Assembly: GCA_936450465.1 (NCBI GenBank) | Contig: OW388305.1 | Coordinates: 41,988,687 to 42,052,686 of the forward strand | Source of the DNA: Gibbula magus | Taxonomy: Eukaryota > Mollusca > Gastropoda > Trochida > Trochidae | Length of the DNA: 64,000 bases | Reading direction: 5' to 3' | Shown here: one piece after another, positions 33,011 through 44,500 of the stretch | Numbering within the stretch: the first letter of the stretch is position 1 | Layout: each line of letters begins with the position of its first letter | Position numbers and translations under genes: made by a program | The notes under the pieces: model-generated | What the model was told of the DNA's origin: nothing | What the model saw: only the letters and a program-made list of their open reading frames with translations | Database searches by the model: none

Positions 33011-33047
33011 GCTTGACAACGACACTAGTATCTATGTCGAAACGTCA
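33011..33047 (+). ncRNA. Solitary hammerhead-like motif, Penelope-like 3' remnant
   Basis: GCTTGACAACGACA, a ten-base loop, then TGTCGAAACGTCA. The layout is the same as the Penelope-like copies at 55.75 kb (TTGAnAAC, short stem, GAAACGTC) but with a different stem, so the stem has changed with compensation. No coding remnant is seen nearby. Confidence 0.4.
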
Positions 33048-33049
33048 CC

Positions 33050-34520
33050 AACACAGAATACAGACGTTATATATCCATAAAATATTCATTATTTTGCGGT
33101 ACATTTAATAAGAACTATTCAACATCATGTGGATCATTTACAAACAAAATAATTAATATATGACAGTATCAGCTGACCGTTGACATTGACCTTAAATACC
33201 ACAGATAAAAATAAGACAAAAGAAGCATCAACTAATGTAAGTAAAGAACGTACATATGTAGGTAACTAGGAACGCCGTGTTGTGAGACGACACCTTGGCT
33301 GAACAACAAGGGAGATAAATGCATTGTAAATAGGAGAGCCATTGCGTCCAGGGTAAGTGTGGTGTCTTGTCACTCATGCTTAAGCGTGAACGCAATACTG
33401 GAGCTTTAGTTGTCCTATCTTAAACCTCCTGTCACTTACGTAAGTATTTTGTCTTTTTAAATTTCAATTTTTGTATTTATTAGTTTTAATGAATTAGGGT
33501 GTCGATCAATTGTTTTGTCTCTTCAAGTGTTCTTTTTGAAATATATGATACAAAGAACATATAAAATGAAATCACAACGTATATTTTTTTCATTTTCCTG
33601 AAAGATTGTTTTGTGAAGTGTAAATAAACGTAACAGCGCCTCGCGTTATATTTTATGTTACTTTTAATTTTTTTAAAAAACCTGTTCGAATATATGTTAT
33701 ATATATGAATAGTCAATAATCCAAGAGATAATATTTTCAGTTAATAATTAAGACAAAACATTTTATTATTTTGTAAGTTTGTTTTCATTTATATTTTGAT
33801 ATTTAGAATTGCAAAGTGAGAGAAAAGTGGTTCAAGCATAACTTTGCTTATTATTGCTTGATTATACATTGCTCTGTTTACTTCGTCAAATGCGTTAGAA
33901 TAAATTTGTTGCCTAGCAACGATAGTCAACGCGAACATCTTCGAAATGGTTGCATACAGTGTAAATTGGTGTGATTAATTATTCTCCTTTTCAAAAAAAC
34001 TGTTTAGAAATGTGTTACCTTTCTTTTTTAAATGTCAAATAGAAAGCTTCTTCTAAATCATTTCTTAGTAATATTTTATCAAAGCAATCCATATGACTCG
34101 AAGACTGAAAGTTTGTTAGATTATCTTTTTTGTTTCTGTTGAAAATGTTTCAATTATAATGAATCATGTTTCCAACCTCTTAAACCCAAGGATTCCTACA
34201 AGAAATGGTAGAGATTGTTCAATTCGAAGATCAAACAATCACAATGTTGTTGCAATGAAGAACCGGAACATTTATAGAAGGTTGAACTAAAAGTCGCCAA
34301 TTATTTTTAGAAAGAGTTTTGTCAACATCAAAACTCTTGGAATTCTACAATTCTCTTGCAATGAACAACACATATTTGATCCGCAGAAATTGTAGCCAAA
34401 CTGCGTGAATGAAATAGGGAAGGACATGAAAAGAAACTGTTCATAAAACGAAGAAGACACTCCGATCAAGCTCTCTTTGCTTATTTGATGAAATCAAGAT
34501 TTATCATCCAAAACTGGGTT
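33050..34520. other. No gene recognised
   Basis: AT-rich intergenic sequence. A candidate splice donor (GTAAGTG, 33353) follows a GC-richer patch at 33270-33352, a possible 5' untranslated exon of the downstream gene. Confidence 0.3.
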
Positions 34521-34523
34521 CCA

Positions 34524-34900
34524 CAGGAGATATCGTTTGTATGAGATATCAAGTGATATCTCCTAGGAGATATCGTTTTGACAGTAGATTTTGAACAATG
34601 TTGGCGTCAGCTACATGACATCACAATGATTTTGCATCGTCCAGTAGTGACATCAAAATGCTATGACGTCATAATCATGATGACATCACAATGCTATGAC
34701 ATCACACTCCAGATATGATTATTTTTCTTTAAAAACTAATGAAAAGTGATTTTGGATGATAAATAGAATCTCACCCTCGTGTCTTCTGATATCAAATATG
34801 TCAACACTCGTTGATAAAAATCAAAATAACCTCGGCAAGCCTCGGATGTTTGTAACTTTTATCAACTCGTGTTGATATATTTGATATCAGGAGACACTTG
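34524..34900. repeat. GATATC-rich hairpins and ATGACATCACAATG repeats
   Basis: AGGAGATATC..GATATCTCCTAGGAGATATC at 34524-34577. ATGACATCACAATGATTTTG-type units, one with TGACGTCA (34664), at 34614-34710. A long hairpin at 34788-34890 with arms GATATCAAATATGTCAACAC and its inverse, and loop CCTCGGCAAGCCTCGG. Confidence 0.75.
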
Positions 34901-35041
34901 GATGAGATTCTCTATATATACGGGGCGTGCAATTCCGGGTTTTGCACAAGGCTGTTGCTCGATTTTCATTGGAAACAGGCACTTATCGTATATTTGGCGA
35001 TATGGTATGAATATGCAAGTGAAATTATTTGACCTTTATTC

Positions 35042-35342
35042 AGCACAATTGGTCTTTCGGCTTCGGATCAAGAGGTCCGGGGTTCGAATCCCGCCAGGGG
35101 CACGGCAACTTTGTCTGCAGTAGAGAACTGTTCTACACGCAGTAAAGGTTTGGGTGCAATGCTACACTGAATTTCAGAGTAGTACCACCCATGGTTCGCT
35201 AGTTACAGCCGTTGCTCGCAGGTTTCACCGCAATGCATAGCCACATGGCGTTGAGGGCTTTCTCCCTGTCGTAATACTAGCAGCCGCGATATAAGTGAAA
35301 TACTCTTGAAAGCGGCGTTAAACCCCAACTCACCTCACCTCA
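35042..35342 (+). mobile_element. tRNA-derived SINE, family 1, full copy
   Basis: CGGCTTCGGATCAAGAGGTC, GGGGTTCGAATCCCGCCAGG, body, and AAAGCGGCGTTAAACCCCAA tail. It is inserted in a fragment of the dispersed repeat also seen at 2.3 kb (34925-35041). Confidence 0.85.
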
Positions 35343-36139
35343 TCTTTTGGCACGTATACAAGCCATATAAAATACAATGAAAATACTCAATGGTTCTTCA
35401 AGCTATAATATATTTATAATGGAAAAACTTGTTCAAATAAAATCAGCTTTAGCAAATATATGTTCACAGTCTCTCCAAAGGACATGTATGTATTTATTTG
35501 TTCAACTGATGTCTGCACATCTAGAACAGGTTATTGCTATCTTGTCAGATTATCTCGGACAAATTAATTGCCTGGCACCGAAAATATTTACACGCATGCG
35601 CTTTCGATAACACGCGGAAGACAATTAGCTGATTGCTTTCACACTGATATGAATCATAATCTTGGGCGGGTCGTGCTTGATTTGTAATTGAAACTCGTGT
35701 TCTACGGCTTACGGTACTTGTGAAGGAGAAAGGATCTGTCTCTTACATCAAGATCTTCAATGAAGGGAACCGGTGTTCATACACGTATTCTTGATTATTT
35801 ACGTTTTTACTTATCATATGTGATGTATGTATCGTTATATGTATACGCACTCTCTCCCCTCTTACGAAAATCATACAGCATTTATAACAAAACTTTAAAA
35901 AGAATCCATTCTTGGACTTGAAGGCCTACGTACACACAATTCGATTCTTAGGAATTTTTGTTGCTTGAATCATTCTATTTGCTTATATACATTATTGCGT
36001 GTTTTAAACAATTCCTGTAGTATATTTGTGATATATCATTATGTATCATACTCATTTGTCTTTGTATTTTTGGTTTTTATTGCACACATCATTCAAAAGA
36101 AAATTAAATATATTGCTAGAATCACATAAAGTCAAACTT
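35343..36139. other. No feature recognised
   Basis: Intergenic sequence between a SINE and dispersed repeat H. The short frame at 35377 has no domain. Confidence 0.5.
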
Positions 36140-36900
36140 TATAAATGATGTTATTTTATCGAGATGTATAAACTGCTGAAAAAAGCTAGTTCATTCGGTA
36201 TAATGTCAATATAAAGGCGAGAGTCACTAAACTTGATCGAAAACTGAACCATGTACCGCGGTTGGCGCGCGTCAATTAATAAAACGTAATTTTGGTAACT
36301 TATCTATAACAGAAAATAATGATAGATTTGGGATGGTTATTTTTAACAGGTCATATAACCACTGTACTTGTAAATGGGACATGTAATTTCGGTTTCTCCA
36401 CAGGTATAAGGCCGTTGCCTAATTAATTAAAAACAAATAATTACCAGTATTTTGGTATTTGGGGATGAATTTGCAAGACCCTTTGAAGTTATTTGAACTT
36501 GCTCCAGCACAAGGGGTATTTTGGGTATTTTCCAATATAATTAATGTTTAAATACCCTTACATTGACAGCGTCTCTATATGATCTAGGTAACACGTGAGG
36601 CAAATCAAACATACGGAAAACTGTTTATATCAATTCACGTAAATCATGATTTCAACTAACTTCCCTACGTATACGCAAGGTATAACTCTTGCCAGTCGCA
36701 ATAACTGGCTGATTTCCAACTTGCCGCATTTTCCGTTGGTTTCCGTGGTGGGAAATTAGAGCCCACTATGCATTTCAGGTGCAGTGTTCCACTATCTTAA
36801 TTAACACGAAAAAGTGACGGTAATACTGCAAGACTTAAATATGCCAGTTATTGGCACTGGCTTAAGTTATGTCTTGCGCAGGGAAATTGGATTTTACCTT
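36140..36900. repeat. Dispersed repeat H, second copy
   Basis: TTATTTTATCGAGATGTATA, TAACAGGTCATATAACCACT and the hairpin module (36680-36895, AACTCTTGCCAGTCGCAATA against GTTATTGGCACTGGCTTAAG) in the same order as at 2095-2875. Confidence 0.72.
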
Positions 36901-37159
36901 TTAATGTGTCCTTTTGGCTTGTGGTATGGATTTGCGACAAAAGGCAACATATTAAACAACAAAAGGAACATGTAATATTGTCTGTGTTTATTTTGCTTAA
37001 ACCATTCAAGTTTAACATACATTGCATGATGAAACTGTTACCTGAGATTTATCTTCGATCGTTTATGTCTACCTATAACTTTGTCATAAGTGTTTATGTT
37101 TTTATTTTGATATACTGATTGAATGAGGGTTTACTTTAAGCTGAATAACTTTCTTTACA

Positions 37160-37400
37160 TGTTTTCGGGCACTGGCATGTCACAGGACCCGGCAACTTTG
37201 TATACAAGCAGTAAGGTTTGGGTGCAATGCTACACTGAATGTCAGTACCACACATGGTTCGCTACTTCCAGTCGATGCTCGCAGGTTTCAACGCAATGCT
37301 TTGCCACTATGGCGTTGCGGGCTTTCTCCCTACATTAATACTAGCAACCGTGATAGAAGTAAAATACGTTTGAGAGCGGCATTAAACTCTAATTCACCTC
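37160..37400 (+). mobile_element. tRNA-derived SINE, family 1, 5'-truncated
   Basis: Begins near GACCCGGCAACTTTGTATAC, continues GGTTTGGGTGCAATGCTACA and ends GAGAGCGGCATTAAACTC. The tRNA-like head is mostly lost. Confidence 0.75.
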
Positions 37401-38443
37401 ACCCCCAATAAAACGTATCCGTAAGACGTAAATTGATGAGCCGTGCGGATACCAAGATCTTGATGGAGCAGAATGTTGAATACCTTTTTCATTAAAATAT
37501 ACCTTGATGAAAGTATCCTACATAAGCTCTCTCTGCGGCAAAACCTGAATCAATATTGGTTCTTTTTGGAGTTGTAGATTGTAATTGTAAGTAAAAAATT
37601 GCAAAAGTGACTAGAATTGAACTGTATTGCCTCAATCTAGTTAAAACTTGCTGTAATGTTATACGTCCACTAAGTCCGTCATGGATTTATAGGGGACGTA
37701 TAAATGCAGCTAGTTTTAACTAGATTTGTATTGCCTGGGCATTAACGCTATTGCCGGATTTTCACTGTTGCCGCTAACATATACACGCAGGTACTATATA
37801 TCGTCATTGTGATTTGATATTACTTTAGGTCAATTTTTTATATTTACCAACACTGTCTACGTTTAATATACTCCTGTCCTTGCAGCAAGAAACTTTCACC
37901 AAAAATTTAGCCTATTCTTTTTTTCTAAATCAGCGCCTCAAATTATTTGGTATATATAATCGATTGTGCAATTGTAATCAGTATGTATGGGCCATGTTGT
38001 AAACTGGGCCGATTACCCACGCCGTTGTACCGAATAACATATATAAATCGTTATTGTGTTATTTTGAATATGATCTTATATCATGGCTTAATAAACTTGT
38101 TTTTATGTAAAACGAATTTCTCCGGGGTAAAGTATTATCTTATCTTATCGTACTTCACTCAAAAGCTCCATAACATAACATGATATGAACAAGTACACGC
38201 ATTGACTTATCTACGTCACGTGTTCTTGCAAATAAGTTCCATATATTGACCAGTGTTGTGCATTATACATAAAGAAGAGACGTGTAAAACGTTCACCTTG
38301 TGGGATCACCATGTACCAGATGTTCGCCTACAATAGGTATACATGTTCAGTAGGTACAATCTGACTTATATTCCCTCTCTCTTCTACTCGCACCAGGATA
38401 CCTATAGGAAATATATTTACTAACATTGTCTCTATTCTTCCAG
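37400..38443. other. Upstream intron of the membrane-protein gene
   Basis: Inferred to be intron because exon 1 starts at a strong acceptor. AT-rich, with a weak inverted repeat AACTGTATTGCC / ACTAGATTTGTATTGCC near 37620-37735. No exon seen. Confidence 0.4.
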
Positions 38444-38447
38444 GAAT

Positions 38448-38517
38448 ATGGCTCTGATAGGTCACGTGGTGTGTTTCATCCTGGTTCTTGGGCTGACCAC
38501 GGCGTCATCAGAAACAG
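38448..38517 (+). CDS. Membrane-protein gene, coding exon 1 (signal peptide)
   Basis: The exon begins at 38444 after a pyrimidine-rich acceptor. The ATG at 38448 is followed by G (good context). It encodes the whole signal peptide and stops at donor GTAGAT in phase 1. Confidence 0.85.
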
Positions 38518-41500
38518 GTAGATATTGTAAAAACATAATGTTTTTCTTATACCTTTACATTTTACTTTTGTTCATTAGACCTTGACCAATGTGGATTATG
38601 AATTGTGAATATTTTGTCTTAAGGTTAGTCGTTTCCTTAGCGATAATGAACAATACCTGCTGAGCTACAGAGCCAATAGCTCTATTTTTAAGATGAAAGG
38701 TACATAAAGTGTAGCTATATCAGAATTTATCTTGACGCGTAACACTTACCGACTGAGACCCCGGGTTCAAGTTCGATGAACCCCGCGCACGTGAATCACA
38801 GCCTCGGCGTTCATGATTCACGTGCGCGGGGTTTATCAAACTTGAACCTGAGGTCGAGGTCGGTAACTATTTTACACACTGGCTCAACACTATACAAACC
38901 AAATACAGAATGAAAACACCCCTAGTGTAAATTCTGGGGATCGTTTGTTGAATATATCTATGGGGGTAAAAAGACGATTGTCCTTGTCAGAAAAACGGTG
39001 TCTATATCAGTCAGATTGCACAGGCCTGAACGAGGCTTGATGCACGTGCAACACGCTGAAATGTACAAGCCAATACAAAAGACCGCATGGTCATTGTCAA
39101 TATCGCCGGTTTATGCAAACTATAATATTCATTTAATTAAAACAAAATTCAAAGTTGAAGATTAAAATCTATAACTTGTCAGCATATTTATGACAATTTT
39201 AATCCAAACAAATCAAAGAACACTATGTATTTGGTGATGAGAATGTCCCTCTTATCTCATCTGGTTTCCTTGGTGATATGGTTGGATCACTCGACAAGAA
39301 ACCACAGGGTTGCAGGTTCGATCCCACATTTCTTGGAAAGTATTTACGATTAACCTATGTTGAGAAATGCTATTTTTCGAATTATCATCACTTGGATTTG
39401 AAATATACAAAACTAAACATAAGTAACTTTACAATAAAAAAACATGCTCATACCAGGTGTTCACATTGAACACCCGGTGTGCGTGATGAACACCTCCGTG
39501 CGTTCATTTCAAAAGTCAACAAGTTGGTATGAAAATACCTGAATAAAACAAAGGGGCCAGTGTGTAATCCCTGATATTACCTACGAGGGCAAACTTATCG
39601 GGGTTCATAATTTTCATACGATGTCCAAGGGCAAAATATCACTTTGTCATGGTGACTTGACGACATAAATAATGATATGACGTCACGTTTCTTCTATGAC
39701 GTGGCGTTCTAAATGCGGTGACGGCCAGTCAAAGGTTGAACGTGCGTTTTAGCGTATTTTCATTAATTTCATGACTTCGGTAATAAACAGAATATTATTT
39801 GAATTATATTTCTATGTCATGCTATATTTACGACATTCGAGCTTAAATATCGGTATTTATTACCCATATGGTTGAAAATAACCGAGTTAATATTATTGAT
39901 ATGAGCACATGTGCACATATCACGTTTGCCTAGCAACCATGTTTCATCGCGACTTCCCGTATTTTGTCGTCTGTGACGTCATAAAACGATTGTTCGTGAC
40001 GTCACTGTAGCTTGCCGTCGCAAGAGAAGTGGGCCGTTTCTTGGGTATTTTCAGACGGAATAAAATGGGTAATAAAGAAATTATTACACTCGAAAGTGTG
40101 TCATATGACTTTTACGAAACTCGTGCAAATTTGTGTATAACCCTCGGTCTCGCTTGGGCAATAAAACAAATCACACTCGTTTCGTAAAAGTCATATGACA
40201 CACTTCCTCGGGTAATAATCTATATTTACTATTCAGGCACTCGTGTCGTAAACATAGTATGACATAGATATTCATATAATATTCTCTATTTATATCATTT
40301 GCATAGTAACACCTCTTCTCATCCTCAGAACACTCCATACATCATAACCTGAACTACCCCTTTGTGCTGAACGCGGAGGGACACAGGTTCGAGGGGAGGG
40401 TGTGCTCGGACATGGAACTATATTCTCTAATCCCCATAGAGCCGGACAACCTGGAGGAGGAGTTGAGGGGCGGGGCTTGTGTGACGTATCTGGAGCAATA
40501 CCTTAGACTCCTGGTCAGAACAGTCACGTGGGTGAGGTCATAGGTCATTTATTAGCACACGCTTTGGTAATAGTTATAGATAATTTTATTATTACATGCT
40601 TTGTTTCATAGTCATAGTCATTAATTAGTACATACTGTGGTCATAGTCACTGGTCATTTATTAGCACATGCTATGGTCATAGGCATACGTTATTAGCACT
40701 TGCTTTGATCATACTCATAGGTCATTCATAATTTATTAGCGTATGCTTTGGTCATAACAGATTAGCTATTAGCACATGCTATGGTCATAGTCATATGTCA
40801 TTTATTAGCACTTGTTTTGATCATACTAAAAGGTCATTTATAATTTATTAGCACGTGCTTTGATCATACTCATAGGTCATTTATTAGTACATGCTTTGAT
40901 CATAACATATTAGTTCTCAGCACATGCTTTGATCATAATCATATGTCATTTATTAGCACATGTTTTGATCATAATCATATGTCATTGATTAGCACATGCT
41001 TTGATCATAACCATATGTCATTTATTAGCACATGTTTTGATCATAATCATATGTCATTTATTAGCACATGTTTTGATCATAATCATACGTCATTTATTAG
41101 CACATGCTTTGATCATAACCATATGTCATTTATTAGCACATGTTTTGATCATAATCATATGTCATTTATTAGCACATGTTTTGATCATAATCATATGTCA
41201 TTTATTAGCACATGTTTTGATCATAACCATATGTCATTTATTAGCACGTGCTTTGATCATACTCATAGGTCATTTATTAGTACATGCTTTGATCATAACA
41301 TATATAGAGGATATTATATGAGTGTCTATGTCATACTATGTTTACGACACGAGTGCCTGAATATTAGTATTTCCCGAGCGAGAGCGAGGGATATACCGAT
41401 ATTCAGGCACGAGTGTTGTAAACATAGTATGGCATAGACACGAATATAATATTCTGTTTATTACCGAAGTCGTAAAATTAACGAAAACACGCTAAAATCC

Positions 41501-44500
41501 ACTTTCAACCATAGGCTGGCGACCCGCCGTCACGCATTTATAACGCAACGTCATAGACGAAACGTGACGTCATAGCATTGTTTATGACGTCACGTCACCA
41601 TGACAAAGTGATATGTTGCCCTAGGGCATCGTATGAAAAATATGAACCCCGATATGATTGCCCCCGTAGGTAATAATAGTTATTAGCACATGCTTTGATC
41701 ATAATCATATGCCATTTATTAACACATGCTTTGATCATAATCATGGGTCATTTATTAGCACATGCTTTGGTTATCGGTCTTTCTGGCCGTGTGTCTGTCC
41801 GCCCGTAATCGTTTCATTTCCGGATATGGTATGGCTTGCAACTTCTTTTTTTTATTATACACACGGTGTTTCTGGGTTACTTCTTGTCCCTTCATCAGGT
41901 GAATGACACGTGAAGGGGAAGAAGTACCCAGTTTGTAATTTTTGATTGTGCATTTCTGAAATATGAAAATACATGTCCATTAAATGCCCTTTTGATGGTA
42001 ATTTATTCCTTGATTTTAGTTTTTCGAGAACCCATCAATACATGTTGATGAACGAGGAAGAACGTTCACCCATTCACACATTCAACAAGGGGGTCCATAA
42101 AGAATAAATGTAAACTTTTACAAGGGCACTCTGGAATTCTGGATATACTGATATTTTGTGGTTAATATATAAATTCCTGTCATGTGGACCACAAGTGAAG
42201 TTTAGTGCAAATATGTTGCGCAACAGAGATGAACGCCCAGAGTTCGATATGTGCGAACGAAGTGTGGAAAACTGGTCGTTCATCTCTATTGCGCAACATA
42301 TTTGCGTTAAACTTCACCTGTGTGTGGACAATGTGATATATATATATATGTCTGTTACTTTCAAATGAACATACGTCCCTTCCAGCCAGAGAATGTGCCG
42401 CATGTACAAACATCGTCCCCAGCCCGCGTCCACCACGAGAACCAGACGACACTTCAACATCCACACGTGAGTGCGCCCATAGATCTGCCTGCAGATGTGG
42501 ATTTTGACATCATCAACACCGACCTCATTGACGTCGACGATGCTTATTACCTCATCGTGGACAAACCCGACACACTGCGTCAACAACAGGAAGTGCAGTT
42601 TTATGTGAGTGTTTGATAAAATTATCTTTATTTTCCTCACTACAATGTGTATTGGAAATTCGGTTTGTGCGTTTTGGCCATGCAGCACCAGTTCAAGCGT
42701 TGTTCTGTCCTTTTAATGCTGAGTGTCAAGCAAGAAAGCAACAACTCCCATCTTTTAACGTCTTTTGGCTTGACGCGACGTTAACGTTTAAATGACGTGC
42801 AATTCTGTGAGAGTGATTAGTCGGATGATTTCGGACACGCAACCAACTGAGTTACCTCCCCTTTGGTGCTATGTTAAGTATTTATGAATTTATGTTCGAT
42901 GATAAATGTAGCTATAAATTCGACGTGGTCAACACATCACAGACGTTGACCACGTTTGTAACCTGATAGTTGTTAAACCTTACACAATGTGGCAGCTAAA
43001 CGACGTGCACTTGACTCTATGTGAGTTGATTCTGTATTCATTTTGTCTGAAATTCTGTGAAGAATATCGAAATTCGATGTGATGATAACCGACTTCTACG
43101 ACAAAATATCAAGAGGTTCGGGGTTCGAATTCCACCAGGGGCACGGCAACTTTGTCCGTAGTAGAGAACTGTTCCACACGCAGTAAGGTTTGGGTGCAAT
43201 GCTACACTGAATTTCGGTGCAGTACCACCCATGGTGCGCTAGTTCCAGCCGTTGCTCGCAGGTTTCACCGCAATGCATAGCCACATGGCCTTGCGGGCTT
43301 TCTGCAATAATGCTAACAGCTGTGCCATAAGTAAAATACGCTTGAAAGCCGCGTTAAACCCTAACCCATCTCATCTCGCCTCGCCTTAGACTGAATAAAA
43401 TCTTTGTAACCTGTTCTACGTTAGGTTTTGGTCTGGGAAATCTACGTGATGAACACTGACTTCTCATACGAAGATAGCGTTTATGACGTCATATGTGCAT
43501 CTCTACATATGCGTGTTTAGTTTTTACAGTGATTATTTCTAAAGTCATAAGTGAGTTTATAATCAAATATATCCTCAATGGATTAAAACCGGCTTCTTAG
43601 AGGAATATGACGTTTATAACGTTATAACGTTTACCTTTAAACGACGTGCTATTCTATGTGCGAGTTTAGTTCTTACAGTGTTGATTAATTCTGAAGTCAT
43701 AAATTAGTTTATAATCAGAGATATATCAAAATTCGATTACCACCGGCTTCTTAGACAAAGAAACGCTTACGTACGACGCTATTCTGTTTGCGTGTTTTAT
43801 TTAATAACTTTGTTAAGTTCTCTGTGAGTTTATGGTCAGTATAAAATATCGAAATCCATCTTGATGACGATCGTATACTAAGTACAATTTGAACTTATAT
43901 TATCGTTCTGAGACGTAGACGCGGCTTATAACCTGATTGCTTGAATCCTGCTACATTGCGGCAATGACAGCAGGGCCGTGTTCAAGAGAGCTTTCAAAGT
44001 AATCGCTCAATGAGCGATTACTTTAAACCTCTCTTGAACGCGATTGCTCAATGTAGCGCTACGTAGCAAGGCGAGCAAACTTCGAGGAATTTGCACCGTG
44101 TCGTTCAAGAGAGAATGAGCGCTACTTGAGCGCTACATTGAGCAATTAATGAGCGATTATAAGCGCTCGCTGGAACGGAGCCCAGAATGGCTATTCCCAA
44201 AGGGTTACAAATCTTCTTCAAAACACCATTTAATCAACTAAATTAGACACGCTACGATAACAACAGGGTATGCAGTTATGTGATAAGGCTTATCTAAAAA
44301 TTTCGTTCAAGCATGAAATAAGGCATTTAAACAAAAAGGACGCTAATTTTATAACGAGCACGATGTCATCGACAATCATACAGTTGAAGAAGTATGTATT
44401 TGAAGTTTCGTAAAATATATATAACGACATGAAACTTCCAGAAAAAATATCATGCCATGAGATTATTAGATCAATTAGCGATTACTTTGAAACTTCTCTT

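Noticed and set aside
40943..41437. 164-codon open frame with MSFISTCFDHNH repeats
   Set aside because: It is the 36-bp minisatellite read through; it lies in intron 2, continues into element F, and has no splice sites in phase with the flanking exons.
42314..42688. 124-codon minus-strand frame
   Set aside because: Antisense to exon 3 of the membrane-protein gene and running into a SINE.
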